A stretch of DNA of 64,000 bases from Microbacterium enclense (GTDB lineage: Bacteria > Actinomycetota > Actinomycetes > Actinomycetales > Microbacteriaceae), in the NCBI RefSeq assembly GCF_004022425.1, contig NZ_RBZY01000003.1:1-64000 (forward strand), in the 5' to 3' direction. Shown here one piece after another: positions 63,045-64,000 of this stretch (within the stretch, counting starts at the first letter, position 1; each line of letters starts with the position of its first letter). The notes under the pieces are model-generated. The model was not told the origin of the DNA and made no database searches. It saw only the letters and a program-made list of their open reading frames with translations. The position numbers and the translations under genes were made by a program.

Positions 63045-64000
63045 TCCAGGCGCTCGTCGCGACGCTCATGTGGGCGCTCGTGGCGAGCCTGCTCATCTTC
63101 CGCCGCAAACGGGCGGATCGAAGCATCACCTACGCTTCCTTCACGATTGCGGTCGCGATGACCCTGAACGTCGACGCCATCTACCTCGCCACCGATCCGC
63201 TTCTTGGCGGGACGAATGTCACGACCCTCGTTTCGGATGGGCTGCTGATGACCGGGATCTTCTTTCTCGGTCGAGGCGTCATGAAGGCCGACGAGTACCG
63301 CCCCAGGCTCGTGCGGGTCGCCGTGGGCATCCCCGTGCTCCTCACCTCGCTTCTTGCGATCACCACGACGTTCGTGTTCATCGACCGAGGCACAACCACG
63401 ACTCGGTTCATGATCGATCTCGGCGCGCAACCCGCAGCGGCGGCCTACTCGATCATCAACTTCAGCTACTTCTTCCTCGTCATCACGACGATGATGATCC
63501 TCGCCGCGCGGCAATATCTGCGCAGCTCCGGCATCCAGCGTCTCCCCGCGGCTCTGCTGAGCCTGGGATCGGCGTTCGGCGGCGCACTGTGCCTGGCCGT
63601 GCTCATCATGGACGTCGCACACGTCACAGGACATCTCGATCTCATGCGCGCCGTCCAACCCGCCTACGAACCGCTCTCTCTACTCGCGTTCCTTTTCCTA
63701 TGCGCGGGCTTCGCCGCGCAGCCTGCGGTCCGCCGCGCACAGCACGACATGCGCCGCAAGCGCACCGTCGGCCTCACGACACAGTTGGAGCCTCTCTGGA
63801 AGCGGGCGTCCCTCGTGCGGCCTGGGCTGAGCCAAGCAGACCCGCTCGCTGCGAGGGCGGATGACTTGGAGAGCCGTCTACACCGAGAGATCGTTGAGAT
63901 CCGCGACGCGATGATCGACCCGCGCGTCACCTTCGACATCAGCGCAGCCGAGCGCGCCCTGCTGAATCGCGCCGAGAGCCACCTCCTCGGACTCGACACG
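63041..64000 (+). CDS. MAB_1171c-like polytopic membrane protein (3' end outside window)
   Basis: Open from GTG 63041 to the window edge (320 codons). Seven hydrophobic segments lie in the first ~230 residues (VATLMWALVASLLIF, ASFTIAVAMTLNVDAIYLA, IPVLLTSLLAITTTFVFI, INFSYFFLVITTMMILAA and others), then a soluble part (LEPLWKRASLVRPGL). This matches the MAB_1171c/DUF6545 group, which recurs next to XRE and ImmA-type genes in actinobacteria. A role in sensing neighbours or the cell state is inference. Confidence 0.75.
   Translation, partial: MIQALVATLMWALVASLLIFRRKRADRSITYASFTIAVAMTLNVDAIYLATDPLLGGTNVTTLVSDGLLMTGIFFLGRGVMKADEYRPRLVRVAVGIPVLLTSLLAITTTFVFIDRGTTTTRFMIDLGAQPAAAAYSIINFSYFFLVITTMMILAARQYLRSSGIQRLPAALLSLGSAFGGALCLAVLIMDVAHVTGHLDLMRAVQPAYEPLSLLAFLFLCAGFAAQPAVRRAQHDMRRKRTVGLTTQLEPLWKRASLVRPGLSQADPLAARADDLESRLHREIVEIRDAMIDPRVTFDISAAERALLNRAESHLLGLDT

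Larger units (their letters stand above)
28485..64000. mobile_element. Integrative and conjugative element (right end outside the window)
   Basis: From the candidate left core to the window edge the genes are those of an actinobacterial ICE: excisionase-like protein and tyrosine integrase at the left end, primase-polymerase, SSB, ParB-like protein, M23 peptidase, VirB4/VirB6/VirD4-like and SCO6880-like transfer genes, a DarB-like antirestriction protein, and an XRE/ImmA control region. Nearly all transfer genes run leftward from 61,759. No relaxase and no right attachment site are visible, so at least one end module lies beyond base 64,000. A five-gene cargo cassette (46,092-55,702) is embedded in the transfer genes. 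Confidence 0.85.

Overview
The window is high-GC actinobacterial DNA, most probably from Microbacterium or a close relative in Microbacteriaceae. The basis is the G+C-rich codon use, the DUF3145 and DUF2277 genes, a polyphosphate glucokinase, a PucR-type regulator inside an aceE-fabD-fabH-acpP-fabF operon, and an adjacent glnA2-like/glnE pair.

Bases 1 to about 28,480 look like ordinary chromosome. A leftward operon (9,275 to 1,640) encodes the pyruvate dehydrogenase E1 (aceE), a MabR-like PucR regulator, and the type II fatty-acid synthase genes fabD, fabH, acpP and fabF. Then come small membrane proteins, tRNA-Val(UAC), a zinc-ribbon coiled-coil protein, a DNA polymerase I-like protein, the RNase P RNA, a decayed VapBC45-like toxin-antitoxin pair, ppgK, glnA2-like and glnE, an acyl-CoA ligase, and a three-gene WXG100-like/DUF1023 hydrolase/lipoprotein operon.

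From about 28,485 to the right edge lies an integrative and conjugative element (ICE) whose right end is outside the window. On the left it begins with a perfect 10-6-10 inverted repeat next to what reads as the last codons and terminator of an interrupted gene, followed by an excisionase-like gene, a tyrosine integrase and a HTH/PIN pair. A leftward run of genes about 30 kb long (61,759 to 31,261) encodes a primase-polymerase, a DUF2637 membrane protein, a ParB-like protein, an M23 peptidase, type IV secretion parts (VirB6-like, SCO6880-like, VirB4-like, TraG/VirD4-like, two DUF6112 membrane proteins), an SSB-like protein and a giant methyltransferase-helicase resembling the phage P1 DarB antirestriction protein. 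Upstream, four TTGNGCATGCNCAA palindromes (three of them 22 bp apart) sit between this run and a rightward repressor / ImmA-peptidase / membrane-protein set, which probably forms the element's control switch.

The most unusual part is a five-gene cargo cassette (55,702 to 46,092) placed inside the conjugation genes, between the two DUF6112 genes. All its genes overlap by 1 to 4 bases. In order they are a UPF1/DNA2-like SF1 helicase, a large protein ending in a PIN nuclease domain, a coiled-coil protein, a ClpB-like AAA+ unfoldase with a degenerate first ATPase domain, and a radical-SAM activase-like protein. I know of no named system with this composition. It is the best candidate here for an undescribed conflict (defence or stress) system.
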